NCBI RefSeq assembly: GCF_037477895.1
Contig: NZ_CP132744.1
Coordinates: 372,001-436,000 of the forward strand
From: Mycetohabitans endofungorum
Lineage (GTDB): Bacteria; Pseudomonadota; Gammaproteobacteria; Burkholderiales; Burkholderiaceae
DNA length: 64,000 nt
Reading direction: 5' to 3'
A program made the translations under genes and the position numbers. Each line of letters starts with the position of its first letter. Positions within the stretch are counted from its first letter, which is position 1. A model generated the notes under the pieces. The model did no database searches. It worked only from the letters and a program-made list of their open reading frames with translations, and was not told the DNA's origin. This document shows positions 17,832-28,255 of the stretch, in pieces.

Positions 17832-18398
17832 GCTGGGCTGAATCATTGCCGGTGTTCGGATCGACCTATGCGTCGGGCTTCGGATTGTGCGCGAGCCTGA
17901 TCGTCGCGATCGGCGCCTCAATCGATATCGTGCTCATCGCGGCGGGCGTCGCTGGCATGGGCGCGTTGATGACACGGATGCCGGCGTTGCTCGTGGTGGT
18001 CAAATACGTCGGCGCGCTGTTCGTATTCCTGTATGGCCTGCGCGCGCTGTATAGCGCGTGGAAAGGGCCGGGGTACCTCGATGCCATCGGATCGAGACGA
18101 TGCGCAGTCGGCGGTTGGCATGGCCGGCACGATCGTCGCATTATCGCTGCTTAATCCGCATGTCTATCTCGATACCGTCGTGCTGCTCGGCGCGGTCGGT
18201 GGCCGCCATCCATGGCCGGCCAACCTGTGGTTCGCGCTCGGTGCAATGAGCGCGTCACTCGTATGGTTCTGCGCGCTCGGCTACGGCGCGCGGCTGTTAC
18301 GGCCGGTGTTCGAGAAAGACGTCGCGTGGCGCGTGCTCGATGTGCTGATCGCCTGCGTGATGGGTTGGATCGCGCTGATGCTGGTGTCAGGCGGTTAA
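17828..18398 (+). pseudogene. broken LysE/ArgO family amino-acid exporter
   Basis: The gene starts at ATG 17828, overlapping the maiA stop, and reads GFGLCASLIVAIGASIDIVL, followed by IAAGVAGMGAL. Compared with LysE/ArgO proteins, the QNAFVLRQG helix region (about 20 residues) is missing after VAIGA. Near 18060-18090 the frame shifts: AWKGPGYLDAIGSRR goes to a stop, while GMAGTIVALSLLNPHVYLDT and the C-terminus continue in another frame to 18398. Two independent lesions make it a pseudogene. Confidence 0.85.
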
Positions 18399-18427
18399 CA
18401 GGGAGGGGCACGCGTTGCGCCGCGTGC

Positions 18428-19867
18428 TTACCCGAGCAGCGCGTCGGCAAATTCGGCGGCGACGAACGGTTGCAGGTCTTCGACCTTCTCGCCAACGCCG
18501 ATGAAATACACCGGCACTGGGCGTTGGCGCGCAATGGCGGCCAGGATGCCGCCCTTGGCGGTACCGTCTAGCTTCGTGACGATGAGTCCAGTCAACCCCA
18601 GCGCCTCGTCGAACGCCTTGACCTGGGCCAACGCGTTCTGGCCGGTATTCGCATCGAGCACCAGCAGTATTTCGTGCGGGGCCCCGTCCATCGCCTTGCC
18701 GATTACCCGCTTGACCTTGCGTAGCTCCTCCATCAGATGCAACTGGGTCGGTAAGCGTCCGGCGGTGTCTGCCATCAGCACGTCGATGCCGCGCGCGCGC
18801 GCGGCGCCGACCGCGTCGAAGATCACCGCGGCCGGGTCACCGCTTTCCTGCTGGATCACAGCAACGTTGTTGCGCTGGCCCCAGATCACCAACTGCTCAC
18901 GCGCGGCGGCGCGGAACGTGTCGCCGGCGGCCAGCATCACCGACTGGTTAAACGACTGCAGGTGCTTGGCGAGCTTGCCGATGCTTGTAGTCTTGCCGGC
19001 TCCGTTGACGCCGGCAATCATCATCACCAGCGGTTGTGTGCGGCCAAGCACCATCGATTGCTCAAGCGGCGTGAGCAATTCGATCAACAACGTGCGCAAC
19101 GCCGCCTTGACCTGTTGTGCGTCAGTCAGTCTCTCGCTGCGGACCTTCTGACGTAGCGCATCGAGCAGGTAAGTAGTGGCATCCACACCGGCATCAGCCA
19201 TCAATAATGCGGTCTCGAGCTCCTCGAACAGCGCCTCGTCGACCTTCACGCCGATGAAAATGCCGGTCAGACTCGAGCTGGTTTTGGTCAGCCCCGATTT
19301 CAACCGGCTGAGCCACGAGCGCTTGGCGGTCGGCTCGGGAGCAGGGGGCGGCACGATCTCAACGATCTCTTCGTCCGCGCCGCCGACGAGCTGCTGCGTG
19401 GCGGTTCCAGCGGGCTTGGCGGGCACGGGTTGCGGTGCCACGCCGGACGCGGATCGGGCCGAGACTTCCGCAAGCGGCGCCGCAGAGGCTGGCGAGAGTG
19501 CCGGCGCCGGCGAAGCCGCGGGTGAGGATGACGTCCCGGATGCTGATGAGGGTGCCGGCTGGACTGATCCTGCCGGCTGCGCTGATTCGAGGGAGGAGGG
19601 CTCGGGCCCTGGCGCGCCGATCGCGCCCAGCGTGCCGCTTGGCGCTGCCTCAGGGGCCGACGCCGGTGCTGGTGGTGTGACAGGTGCTGTGGTTGCAGCA
19701 GGTGCAGTGGTCGTAGCAGGCGCAGCTGGCGCACCACGCGCTTCAGACGTGTCCGGGGCGGCCGGCGTGCTGGACGTGGTGGTTTGCGAGGCGGAATCCG
19801 CTACGGGCGCGTCTTGCTTCTGGCTGGACGCATCGCTCTTCCTGAATCGTTTGAAAAAGCTGAACAT
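18428..19867 (-). CDS. ftsY: signal recognition particle receptor FtsY
   Basis: SRP receptor GTPase that docks ribosome complexes at the inner membrane. The 479-residue protein begins MFSFFKRFRK and has a long Ala/Pro/Ser/Thr-rich linker (about residues 20-165) in place of the usual acidic A-domain, then the NG domain: G1 [45 protein letters not shown] and the C-terminal FIGVGEKVEDLQPF. The ATG at 19867 starts the conserved N-terminus; the open frame upstream is non-conserved. Confidence 0.96.
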   Translation of the reverse strand: MFSFFKRFRKSDASSQKQDAPVADSASQTTTSSTPAAPDTSEARGAPAAPATTTAPAATTAPVTPPAPASAPEAAPSGTLGAIGAPGPEPSSLESAQPAGSVQPAPSSASGTSSSPAASPAPALSPASAAPLAEVSARSASGVAPQPVPAKPAGTATQQLVGGADEEIVEIVPPPAPEPTAKRSWLSRLKSGLTKTSSSLTGIFIGVKVDEALFEELETALLMADAGVDATTYLLDALRQKVRSERLTDAQQVKAALRTLLIELLTPLEQSMVLGRTQPLVMMIAGVNGAGKTTSIGKLAKHLQSFNQSVMLAAGDTFRAAAREQLVIWGQRNNVAVIQQESGDPAAVIFDAVGAARARGIDVLMADTAGRLPTQLHLMEELRKVKRVIGKAMDGAPHEILLVLDANTGQNALAQVKAFDEALGLTGLIVTKLDGTAKGGILAAIARQRPVPVYFIGVGEKVEDLQPFVAAEFADALLG

Positions 19868-20091
19868 GGTTCGCAATGTGGCGGTACGCGCGCCGCGGGC
19901 GGGCGACGTCGGGGCCGGCAACGGAGCGCCGGTGGCAGACCGGACATTCTAGCAGAGCGCCGCATGGGCTTCTGAGTTTGTGCTCCGGCTATGGTAAGGT
20001 TGCCTCTCCCCACCCCGGCGCGGGAGGATGGCTGGTTGCGCGCGGCGACGGCGTCCGTTCCCGCGTCACGACAGCCTAATGGAATGAATCG

Positions 20092-20805
20092 ATGAACCAC
20101 TCGTCCCGCACGCGCGCCCGTGCGCCTTTTGCCGCCCCCGACGGTGCGCAAACGCGTGCCGCCGGTGCCGCAGCATCGCGCCGCGTTGCCGCGACGCGTC
20201 ACGCGCCGCACCAGGTCCGCCTCATCGGCGGCATCTGGAAGCGTACGCTGCTGCCGGTGCTCGATCTGGCGGGGCTCAGGCCGACGCCGGACCGTGTGCG
20301 CGAAACCTTGTTCAACTGGTTGGGCCAGCAACTGGATGGCCTGGTGTGCCTGGACCTATTCGCCGGCACCGGGGCGCTCGGCTTCGAAGCTGCATCGCGC
20401 GGCGCGCAACGTGTGGTAATGGTCGAGCGCGATGGGCGCGCGGTTGCACAACTAAACGCGATCCGGCAAAAATTGGATGCGCAGACGATCGAAATTGTGC
20501 AGGCCGATGCGCTGCGGCTGGCGGCCGGCCTCGCGCCGGCGGGGTTCGACATCGTGTTCCTCGACCCGCCGTTCAATGCCGAACTGCTTGGGCGCGCGCT
20601 GACGCTTGCGTTGCCGCTGGTGGCGCCTGGCGGTGCAGTTTATGTCGAATCCGATGCGCCATTGGCTGCGGTGCGGGACGCTCAAGCGCAGCAGGGCGTC
20701 GCTGCCACGCCCGGCTGGCCGTCGCTGCAGGAATGGCGCATCGTACGCCACGCGCGCGCCGGCGCGGTGCATTATCATTTGCTGCGGTGCGAAAATGGTG
20801 AATAA
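20092..20805 (+). CDS. rsmD: 16S rRNA (guanine966-N2)-methyltransferase
   Basis: Methylates G966 of 16S rRNA with SAM. The 237-residue protein has a disordered basic N-terminus (about 45 residues) before the domain HQVRLIGGIWKRTLLPVLD, with RPTPDRVRETLFNWL, the SAM motif LDLFAGTGALGFEAASRGA and the catalytic DPPF (FDIVFLDPPFN). It is divergent from ftsY and leads into coaD on the same strand, a common order in betaproteobacteria. Confidence 0.95.
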   Translation: MNHSSRTRARAPFAAPDGAQTRAAGAAASRRVAATRHAPHQVRLIGGIWKRTLLPVLDLAGLRPTPDRVRETLFNWLGQQLDGLVCLDLFAGTGALGFEAASRGAQRVVMVERDGRAVAQLNAIRQKLDAQTIEIVQADALRLAAGLAPAGFDIVFLDPPFNAELLGRALTLALPLVAPGGAVYVESDAPLAAVRDAQAQQGVAATPGWPSLQEWRIVRHARAGAVHYHLLRCENGE

Positions 20806-20955
20806 TGCGCTTTCCAAAAACGAGCTGGCGGCGTTTTACCGCGACGTCACGCCGGCCACCGCTGTACCGGTCCCGCTTGCCGCCGGGCATTGGCGGCGAG
20901 TGCCAGCGCGACCGCGCATCGTGCCACCGGCTTGTTAAGCGAGAGGAGAATATTG

Positions 20956-21459
20956 ATGGTAGTTGCGGTCTATCCCGGTACGTTCGATCCGCTCACTCGC
21001 GGTCATGAAGATCTTGTGCGCCGTGCTTCGAGCATTTTCGACACGCTGGTGGTCGGAGTCGCCGACAGTCGCAACAAGAAGCCTTTTTTCTCGTTGCAGG
21101 AGCGTTTGGACATCGCGCAGGAGGTGCTGGGTCACTATCCGAACGTGAAGGTGATGAGTTTCGCGGGGTTGCTCAAGGACTTTGTCCGCGCCAATAATGC
21201 CCGGGTGATCGTGCGCGGCCTGCGTGCGGTGTCGGACTTCGAATATGAGTTTCAGATGGCGGGGATGAACCGCTATCTGCTGCCGGACGTCGAAACGATG
21301 TTCATGACGCCGTCTGATCAATATCAATTCATTTCGGGCACGATCGTGCGGGAAATCGCGCAGTTAGGCGGTGACGTCAGCAAATTCGTGTTTCCTTCGG
21401 TGGAGAGGTGGCTCAAGGACAAGGTCGCCGGGGCCTCTCGGGCCGCGGCCGGCGGTTGA
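20956..21459 (+). CDS. coaD: phosphopantetheine adenylyltransferase
   Basis: Fourth step of coenzyme A synthesis: joins phosphopantetheine and ATP to dephospho-CoA. The 167-residue hexameric nucleotidyltransferase starts [20 protein letters not shown] with the T/HxGH motif, followed by [34 protein letters not shown] and the ISGTIVRE segment. The ATG at 20956 has GAGAGGAGAA upstream. It follows rsmD after 150 bases. Confidence 0.97.
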   Translation: MVVAVYPGTFDPLTRGHEDLVRRASSIFDTLVVGVADSRNKKPFFSLQERLDIAQEVLGHYPNVKVMSFAGLLKDFVRANNARVIVRGLRAVSDFEYEFQMAGMNRYLLPDVETMFMTPSDQYQFISGTIVREIAQLGGDVSKFVFPSVERWLKDKVAGASRAAAGG

Positions 21460-21628
21460 ATTACCGCTTGCACTACTGACGCAGCGGCAGCGGTATTGTC
21501 GAAGCGGCGCGGTCTATCGCACCTGACTCGGAGGCCACCGAGCGGACGTTCTTACTTTGCACGGACCGGACATTCTCACGTTACGCTGACATGCAATGTT
21601 GCGCAGCCGAGAAGCAGGCCAGAAAAGT

Positions 21629-21939
<311 letters not shown>

Positions 21940-21995
21940 GCCACCCCGCGCCAATCTAATTGTCCTGTGCCGCCGTTGCGGCTTCTCTATCGTAC

Positions 21996-22595
21996 TTAAG
22001 CGCGGTGAAGTTGCATCATTGCGCGTTCCATTTCCCCGCTGACAATCAGCGGCATCACCGCGAGACTTTTGTCGGTGGCTGCGTCGATAAGTTGCTGTTC
22101 TTCCTTGCGCGGCGGTTTCAGCACGAAATTGACCACGTCAGGTTTGGCGCCCGCGCGCGCGCCCTCCGGAATCAGCTCCCGCGGATGGCCAATGCCGATA
22201 CGCAGACGCCAATATTGCTGCGTTGACAGATGAGCGGAAATATCCTTCAAGCCGTTGTGTCCGCCACTGCCGCCGCCTAACTTCAGTTTCGCGACGCCCG
22301 GCGGCAAATCCAACTCGTCATGAACGACGAGGATGGATTGGGGCAGAATCTTGAAGAACTGTGCCACTGCCACCACGGACAACCCAGACCGGTTCATAAA
22401 CGTTTGGGGTTGCAGCAAGTGGATTTCCTCGCCGTGCAGGCGCACCTTCACATAGGCGCCGTGAAAGCGCCGCTCGTCGCGCAGCGTGGCGCCTGCTTTG
22501 TGTGCGAGCTGGCCGATGAACCAGAATCCCGCGTTATGCCGCGTGGCCGCATATTCAGCGCCCGGATTGCCGAGTCCGACGATCAACTTGATCAT
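21996..22595 (-). CDS. pth: peptidyl-tRNA hydrolase
   Basis: Releases tRNA from dropped-off peptidyl-tRNA. The 199-residue protein starts [20 protein letters not shown], followed by NAGF (catalytic His and Asn), [30 protein letters not shown] and HNGLKDI. The ATG at 22595 is the conserved start; a 48-codon upstream extension is rejected because it runs over the rplY terminator. It is third in the prs-rplY-pth series but separated by that terminator. Confidence 0.96.
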   Translation of the reverse strand: MIKLIVGLGNPGAEYAATRHNAGFWFIGQLAHKAGATLRDERRFHGAYVKVRLHGEEIHLLQPQTFMNRSGLSVVAVAQFFKILPQSILVVHDELDLPPGVAKLKLGGGSGGHNGLKDISAHLSTQQYWRLRIGIGHPRELIPEGARAGAKPDVVNFVLKPPRKEEQQLIDAATDKSLAVMPLIVSGEMERAMMQLHRA

Positions 22596-22623
22596 GATGG
22601 TCGTGCCACTCGTGAATTCAGTT

Positions 22624-22654
22624 AAAAAAACCCGCCGGGCATGGCCTCGGCGGG
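22624..22654 (-). terminator. rho-independent terminator after rplY
   Basis: Minus-strand stem CCCGCCG / CGGCGGG with an inner GGC-ATG-GCC pairing and a run of seven T. It separates rplY from pth. Confidence 0.9.
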
Positions 22655-22769
22655 TCACTTCGTCCCGCTGATCCGACTTCGTTGCATCGTACCGGCGGAT
22701 CGAGAGGATCGATTCTACTATGTGACGGGCACGCAGCATTGCGTCCCCGTATGCAGTGTCCGTACTGCG

Positions 22770-23387
22770 TTATGCAGCCGGCGTGCCGCCTTCTGACGAT
22801 TCACCTGCTTCATCTGATACCGCGCCAGCAGGTAGCGTCGCCGACACGATCACCGGGTTTTCCTGCTCGACGTGCGGCGTCAGTTCAACCCCGGCCGGCA
22901 GCTTGACATCCTTCGCGTGCAACGACTGGTTCAACCCGAAGTTGGCCAGGTCGACTTCGATGAACTCGGGCAGGTTGCCCGGCAGGCACGATACTTCGAT
23001 TTCGTTCAGCACGTGCGTAATCACGCCGCCACCGAGTTTCACCGCCGGCGAGCCTTCCTGGTTCATGTAGTGCAGCGGGACCTTCACCGTGATTTTCGTC
23101 TTTGCGTCGACACGCTGGAAGTCCACGTGCAGCACCATTCGACGGAACGGATGATATTGGACGTCGCGCAGCAGTACTTGTTCGGTCGCACCGGCGATCT
23201 CGAGATCGAGAATCGACGAATGAAATGCTTCTTTGTTCAGCGCGTGGTACAGCGCATTATGGTCCAACTCGATCAACTTCGGTTCGGTGCCAGCGCCGTA
23301 CACGATTCCCGGCGTCTTGCCGGCATTGCGCAGGCGGCGGCTCGCACCCGTTCCCTGCTGGCTACGCTCGAAAGCGACTACTTTCAT
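22770..23387 (-). CDS. rplY: 50S ribosomal protein L25/general stress protein Ctc
   Basis: Binds 5S rRNA in the large ribosomal subunit. The 205-residue protein is the long two-domain Ctc form: the N-terminal L25 domain ([40 protein letters not shown]) and a C-terminal TL5 domain ([20 protein letters not shown]) with an acidic alanine-rich tail. It is downstream of prs, with a complex hairpin in the intervening 186 bases, and ends at the terminator near 22640. Confidence 0.96.
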   Translation of the reverse strand: MKVVAFERSQQGTGASRRLRNAGKTPGIVYGAGTEPKLIELDHNALYHALNKEAFHSSILDLEIAGATEQVLLRDVQYHPFRRMVLHVDFQRVDAKTKITVKVPLHYMNQEGSPAVKLGGGVITHVLNEIEVSCLPGNLPEFIEVDLANFGLNQSLHAKDVKLPAGVELTPHVEQENPVIVSATLPAGAVSDEAGESSEGGTPAA

Positions 23388-23453
23388 GTTGTCTCTCCAA
23401 TGACTGCCCGCGACCAGGCAGTGGGTCCGGGCAAATTGCCCGGGTCATCAAAA

Positions 23454-23491
23454 CGGGACCATCGAATCCGACACGGATCCCGTCGGTCCCG
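23454..23491. other. nested inverted repeat between prs and rplY
   Basis: Outer arms CGGGACC / GGTCCCG enclose inner arms ATCCG / CGGAT around ACA. A second palindrome (CCGGGCAA-A-TTGCCCGG, 23427-23443) lies next to it, nearer rplY. No T-run follows, so neither is a standard terminator. They would fold in the rplY leader. Confidence 0.6.
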
Positions 23492-23573
23492 AAATACGCG
23501 GCGCGCGTTCGTAACTGCGCACCACGGGCTGGCAGTGCCACTCGAGGGCGGCCTTGCCGGAATACAGCTATTC

Positions 23574-24527
23574 TTAATGTTCGGCGAACAGCGACATCAC
23601 CGAGTCGCCGCGGCGAATCCGCGAGAAAGTTTCAGCCAGCAGGCCGGCGCATGACAACGCGCGAATCCGCGAGCATTCCAGTGCCTCCTTGCCCAGCGGA
23701 ATCGTGTCCGTCACGACCAGCTCATCGAGCGCTGAGTCCGCGATGCGCTGGATCGCGCCACCGGACAGCACCGGGTGCGTCGCATACGCGAACACTTTCT
23801 TCGCGCCGCGCTCTTTCAGCACTTGTGCGGCCTTGCACAGTGTGCCGGCAGTGTCGACCATGTCATCCATGATCACGCACGTGCGACCCTCAACTTCGCC
23901 GATGATGTTCATCACCTCGGCGACGTTCGCCTTCGGGCGGCGTTTGTCGATGATCGCCAGATCGGTGTTCAGCTGCTTTGCCAGCGCGCGCGCGCGTACC
24001 ACGCCGCCGACGTCCGGCGACACGACCAGCAGCTTGTCGTACGCTTGCTTGCGCAGGTCGCCGAGCAGCACCGGCGTCGCGTAGATATTGTCAACCGGAA
24101 TGTCGAAGAAACCTTGGATCTGATCGGCATGCAGATCCATCGTGATGATCCGTTCGACACCGGCGATTTCCAGCATGTTGGCGACGACCTTCGCGGAAAT
24201 CGCAACGCGCGCCGAGCGCGGGCGGCGGTCCTGCCGCGCATAGCCGAAGTAGGGGATGGCTGCCGTGATCCGTCCGGCCGATGCGCGTTTGAGCGCGTCG
24301 ACCATAATCATCAATTCCATCAGGTTGTCGTTCGTCGGCGCGCAGGTGGACTGCAAGACGAATACATCCTTGCCGCGGACGTTCTCTTGGATCTCGACCT
24401 GGATTTCTCCGTCCGAGAAGCGGCTGACCATCGCTTTGCCAAGAGGAATACCCAGGGTCTTGACGACTTCCTGTGCAAGCGAGGGATTCGCGTTGCCAGT
24501 AAATACCATCAGGCCGTCACTGTTCAT
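23574..24527 (-). CDS. prs: ribose-phosphate pyrophosphokinase (PRPP synthetase)
   Basis: Makes PRPP from ribose-5-phosphate and ATP for nucleotide, His and Trp synthesis. The 317-residue protein starts [15 protein letters not shown] and has ATP-binding [19 protein letters not shown], the [19 protein letters not shown] loop and the PRPP loop [17 protein letters not shown]. The ATG at 24527 is the conserved start. tRNA-Gln lies just upstream on the same strand, as is usual in Burkholderia. Confidence 0.97.
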   Translation of the reverse strand: MNSDGLMVFTGNANPSLAQEVVKTLGIPLGKAMVSRFSDGEIQVEIQENVRGKDVFVLQSTCAPTNDNLMELMIMVDALKRASAGRITAAIPYFGYARQDRRPRSARVAISAKVVANMLEIAGVERIITMDLHADQIQGFFDIPVDNIYATPVLLGDLRKQAYDKLLVVSPDVGGVVRARALAKQLNTDLAIIDKRRPKANVAEVMNIIGEVEGRTCVIMDDMVDTAGTLCKAAQVLKERGAKKVFAYATHPVLSGGAIQRIADSALDELVVTDTIPLGKEALECSRIRALSCAGLLAETFSRIRRGDSVMSLFAEH

Positions 24528-24608
24528 CGTGCACCTGCTACTCGGGGGGCGTGGCATGGGATGGAGCGTGTGGCGCTAGGGCAAGATCATGCCCGCGCTA
24601 TGGGTAAC

Positions 24609-24685
24609 TGGCAGGGGAGGAAGGACTCGAACCCTCGAATGCCGGAATCAAAATCCGGTGCCTTAACCAACTTGGCGACTCCCCT
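24609..24685 (-). tRNA. tRNA-Gln (anticodon TTG)
   Basis: On the minus strand AGGGGAG pairs with CTCCCCT to form the acceptor stem. The anticodon loop is TTTTGAT with anticodon TTG; the T-arm GGTTCGAAT is present and CCA is encoded. It lies between ispE and prs on the same strand. Confidence 0.97.
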
Positions 24686-24737
24686 ACACGAACCGTCTGC
24701 CTGGTCGGGACTCGCGAACCCGACACGGCGAAACCTT

Positions 24738-25640
24738 TTATGACGCAAAAGTGTACAACGGATGGCGGTCCAGACTCGATGCTATCGCACTTTGCCAGCC
24801 GGCAGGGAGCTTTGCTTGCGCCAACTCCGCTTGCGCCCTGCTGGGAAATGCTGCGAATACACTCGCACCCGATCCCGTCATACGGGCGGGCGCGATTGTC
24901 GAAAACCAATCCAACACTTGCGCCACTTCTGCATATTTTCCCGCGACAACCGGCTGCATGTCGTTTCGACCAAAATGATCTGGCCAACCCGCCTCGCTTG
25001 CCTTATTGTCATCAGCGATGTTTTGCCGTGCAAGAAAGTCCACAATTGTGATGTGTTTGGTGTCTCTTGTCAATGCCTCGGAGCGGAAAATTTCAGCGGT
25101 CGGCACATGTACCGCGGGTTTAACCACCAGGAACGTGCGTGCTGGCAGCTGAACCGGTTGCAGTTGCTCGCCCACGCCTTGCGCAAAGGCATTGCGCCCG
25201 AACACGAAGAACGGCACGTCGGCGCCCAGTTCTAGTGCCAGGGCTTGCAGCGTCGCGCGCGGCAGATACAGCCGCCACAGCCGGTTCAACGCGAGCAGCG
25301 TGGTTGCCGCATCCGAGCTGCCGCCCCCGATGCCGGCTCCCATCGGCAGGCGCTTGTCGATGTCGATCTCCACACCGTAGCGACAACCGCTGCGCTGTTG
25401 CAACAGCTTTGCCGCTCGAACGCTTAGATCGGCCTGCTCGGGGACCCCGTCCAGTGGCCGCAGGTGGCGCACCGTGCCATCGTCGCGGCGCCGGAAATGC
25501 AGCACGTCGCTCCAGTCCAGCAACTGGAACACCGTCTGTAGCTCGTGATACCCGTCCTCGCGGCGGCCAGTCACATGTAGGAAAAGGTTGAGCTTCGCGG
25601 GAGCTGCGCAGTCGCGCAGTATGTCTTCGGTTTCAGTCAT
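24738..25640 (-). CDS. ispE: 4-diphosphocytidyl-2-C-methyl-D-erythritol kinase
   Basis: ATP-dependent kinase of the MEP isoprenoid pathway. The 300-residue GHMP kinase shows [20 protein letters not shown], the phosphate loop [20 protein letters not shown] and C-terminal [12 protein letters not shown]. It is part of the TPR-lolB-ispE-tRNA-prs series, a typical Burkholderia order; lolB ends 35 bases upstream. Confidence 0.96.
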   Translation of the reverse strand: MTETEDILRDCAAPAKLNLFLHVTGRREDGYHELQTVFQLLDWSDVLHFRRRDDGTVRHLRPLDGVPEQADLSVRAAKLLQQRSGCRYGVEIDIDKRLPMGAGIGGGSSDAATTLLALNRLWRLYLPRATLQALALELGADVPFFVFGRNAFAQGVGEQLQPVQLPARTFLVVKPAVHVPTAEIFRSEALTRDTKHITIVDFLARQNIADDNKASEAGWPDHFGRNDMQPVVAGKYAEVAQVLDWFSTIAPARMTGSGASVFAAFPSRAQAELAQAKLPAGWQSAIASSLDRHPLYTFAS

Positions 25641-25675
25641 GGGGGTTCATCACGCCGTGGATGCCTGTGCGCGGC

Positions 25676-26374
25676 TTATTGGTCCAGTACGAGTTTGACC
25701 GACAGCGGTGGCGCCTGCCGCGTCAGGTTTACGCGCTTGACGCGGCTTACCGGCGCGGCGACGTACGCTAGGTATTCAATCGTCCAACCGTCCTGCTCGA
25801 CGCGGCTCAGGCGGCCGGCGCCGTCGGTCGCCGTCCAGGCGCGCGAGTCTGGCGACACGGATGGCTGCAACCAGTAGCGCAGCCCTTCGACCGGCAGTGA
25901 GAAGCCCAGCGTGCCCTGCATTAGCTCGGATACGCTTGGCGCCATCTGTGGCGCTTTGTTGGGCAATTCGAGGGTGGCCAATCCTGGTGCCGACGCGACG
26001 ATGGCCAGCGTCTGACCGAGCGGGCTCAGCAATTGCAGCTTGACGGTTTGGCCGGCTTCCTGCCAATCAAAATTGCCATACGCGTTGCGCGGCTGCCCAT
26101 TTTGGTCCTCGTAGCTGACCGCGAAGCGTCCATGGTACGCGTGCACGGTTTGCCCGGCCTGCGCGCTGCCTGTGCCGGCAACGGGCGCAGTGGGCCGCTG
26201 TTGTGGCGTCACACAGGCGCTCAGCAGCGCAGCGAGCCCGAGCGCGCCACACCCGTGGCGCATGGCGCGCGACTGCCGCAGGCCGCCAGCAGCGCAGCGC
26301 AACACGCGGCGAACAGACGAAACACAACGAGCAGGCCGGGCGCGCACGTCGGCCAGTAGTGGAACTTGGTTCAT
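25676..26374 (-). CDS. lolB: outer-membrane lipoprotein LolB
   Basis: Receives lipoproteins from LolA and inserts them in the outer membrane. The protein (232 residues from ATG 26374) has the lipobox LLSAC and the LolB domain HAYHGRFAVSYEDQNGQPRN with LQLLSPLGQTLAIVA, LMQGTLGFSLPVEGLRYWLQ and GWTIEYLAY. The ATG at 26374 overlaps the stop of the TPR gene (TGATGA). An ATG at 26263 would put the lipobox 17 residues from the start, a more normal signal length, so the real start is uncertain. Confidence 0.88.
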   Translation of the reverse strand: MNQVPLLADVRARPARCVSSVRRVLRCAAGGLRQSRAMRHGCGALGLAALLSACVTPQQRPTAPVAGTGSAQAGQTVHAYHGRFAVSYEDQNGQPRNAYGNFDWQEAGQTVKLQLLSPLGQTLAIVASAPGLATLELPNKAPQMAPSVSELMQGTLGFSLPVEGLRYWLQPSVSPDSRAWTATDGAGRLSRVEQDGWTIEYLAYVAAPVSRVKRVNLTRQAPPLSVKLVLDQ

Positions 26375-28164
26375 CACAGGTCGTCGATCTGGAAGCGTTT
26401 CAGCGTCTTGACCAGCGTGTCGTTGTGCGGTTCCAGCTTCCGTGCGTCGCGCCACGCCGCGCGGGCCTGGTCACGATCGCCATTTTCCCACAGCACCTCG
26501 CCTAGATGCGCGCCAATCTCCGCGTTCGGCTGCAAGTTGTACGCGCGACGCAGCACCTTCACTGCACCAACCTTGTCGCCGAGCCGATACTTGATCCAGC
26601 CGACGCTGTCCATGATGAATGCATCGTCCGGTGCCAGCGATGATGCTTTTTCGATCAGCTGATTGGCCTCGTCCAGCCGCTGGTTGCGGTCCGCGAGCGA
26701 ATAGCCGAGTGCGTTATAAGCCTGCGGGTTTTCCGGTTGCAGCCGGATTAGATCGCGCAATTGCTTTTCCATTACGTCGTAGTGACCGTTGCGCTCGGCG
26801 GCCATCGCGTAGTCGTAGGCCAGGTCCGGATCGTCCGGAAACGCCTTAGCCGCTTGCGCGAGCCGCGCCTCGGCTTGGGCATAGCGCTTGGCGTCAAACA
26901 AGATCGCGCTGTCGGTACGCGCGATCAGCGCCGCTTCGCGCGGCGTCATCGGCTTGAGTTCGGCGAGCAGGTTGCGTGCGTCGTCGACCTTGCCCTCGCG
27001 GGCGATGATCTGCGCGCGCGTGATTTGTCCCGCCAGGTGTTGCGTGCTTCCGGGCGAGATCTTGTCCAGCCATTGCGACGCAGCCTGGTCATCCTTTTGC
27101 TCGAGCGCGATCTGTGCCAGATAGAGGTACGCTTGGCCCGGATCGGCGTTTGGCTGACGCTGCGCGGCCGCGACGTACCGTTGCAGGTATTGCTTCGCGC
27201 TCGACCAGTGCCGCTGCTGGATCTCGATCAGCGCGAGCGCCATCAACGGCAGCAGGTCGTGGCTGTCGTCATTGGCCAGTCGCGTGAACTCGATTTTCGC
27301 GTCGTCCAGCTGATCGCTGGCCAGATACAACTGGGCCAGCGACATCCGCGCCTCGCGCGCCTGCGGATTCTTACGCACGTATTGCGACAGCCGCTGCGTG
27401 GCCTCCGCGCGATCCTGTGGGCCGAGCTGCGCGAGCAGTAGCACTGCGGGCAGGAAGTCGGGCTTTTCCTTCAGCGCGACTTGCAGCGACTGGCGCGCGC
27501 CATCGCGATCCTGCGTAAGTGCCTGCTGTCGGGCGATCGCGTAGTTCGCCTCTGGCTTGTCCATGTCGTGACGCAACAAACTCTGCAGCACATGCAGGCC
27601 CGACGTGCGGTTCGGGCCGCGCGCCAGCAGCATTTGCACCCCGATTAGCGCATTGGCACGATTATCCGGCGCAACTTTCGCCAATTGCTGCTCCAGCAGC
27701 GGCTTGGCTTCCTCGGGCTTGCCAGCCAGCACCAGCAGCGAGGCATCGATTTGCGCGGCACGATCCGACTGGGGCGCGTACTGTTGCCACAGCTGTGCCG
27801 CGTTCAGCGCGTCGACCGGGCTTTGCGCAAGCAGCGCGATTTCCGTGGCGCGCTGCGCGAAGCGCGGGTCCATCGTGTCGCGGGCCAATGCCAGGTAAGT
27901 CTGGTAGGCCGGTGCGGGCTGGTTGCGCTGCAGCGCAACCTCGGCGGCCAGCACCTGGTAGACCACCTGGCTGGTCAGCGGCAGGCGCGGCAGCGCCTTC
28001 TGCTCATCGGGCGTTGGCGTGCTGATGATATCGGTCAATTCCGGCGAGTCGTTGTCCTGCGCGGCGGCGGGCCGTGTGAGCACGAGCGAGACGGCGAGCA
28101 ACGCGGCAGCCGCCGCCGGGCGTGCTGGGCCTCGGTGGAGCAGCTTGGCAAGAAGCAGGTTCAT
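26374..28164 (-). CDS. tetratricopeptide repeat protein, exported
   Basis: A 596-residue protein with a signal peptide (about residues 1-36, cleavage after PAAAQ) followed by about a dozen TPR-like helix pairs (for example NPQAREARMSLAQLYLASDQ and NPQAYNALGYSLADRNQRLD). Such proteins lie upstream of lolB in Burkholderia and probably scaffold envelope complexes; no specific partner can be named. The ATG at 28164 is used because an upstream extension of the frame would cover the mutM 5' region. It is divergent from mutM and translationally linked to lolB. Confidence 0.88.
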   Translation of the reverse strand: MNLLLAKLLHRGPARPAAAAALLAVSLVLTRPAAAQDNDSPELTDIISTPTPDEQKALPRLPLTSQVVYQVLAAEVALQRNQPAPAYQTYLALARDTMDPRFAQRATEIALLAQSPVDALNAAQLWQQYAPQSDRAAQIDASLLVLAGKPEEAKPLLEQQLAKVAPDNRANALIGVQMLLARGPNRTSGLHVLQSLLRHDMDKPEANYAIARQQALTQDRDGARQSLQVALKEKPDFLPAVLLLAQLGPQDRAEATQRLSQYVRKNPQAREARMSLAQLYLASDQLDDAKIEFTRLANDDSHDLLPLMALALIEIQQRHWSSAKQYLQRYVAAAQRQPNADPGQAYLYLAQIALEQKDDQAASQWLDKISPGSTQHLAGQITRAQIIAREGKVDDARNLLAELKPMTPREAALIARTDSAILFDAKRYAQAEARLAQAAKAFPDDPDLAYDYAMAAERNGHYDVMEKQLRDLIRLQPENPQAYNALGYSLADRNQRLDEANQLIEKASSLAPDDAFIMDSVGWIKYRLGDKVGAVKVLRRAYNLQPNAEIGAHLGEVLWENGDRDQARAAWRDARKLEPHNDTLVKTLKRFQIDDL

Positions 28165-28255
28165 GGAAATCCAGTCAATGTTTCGATGGATTGTAACGCG
28201 GTGGCTACAATAGTGGGCGTGGACCACGGTGTGTCCACCTGCCTGCCTATTAGAC

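Noticed and set aside
19176..19952. Long plus-strand frame opposite ftsY
   Set aside because: Antisense shadow of the GC-rich, Ala/Pro-rich linker; no start signal or family.
20795..20938. 47-codon frame between rsmD and coaD ([15 protein letters not shown])
   Set aside because: Overlaps the rsmD end, has no ribosome-binding site and I know no homologue; too weak to call.
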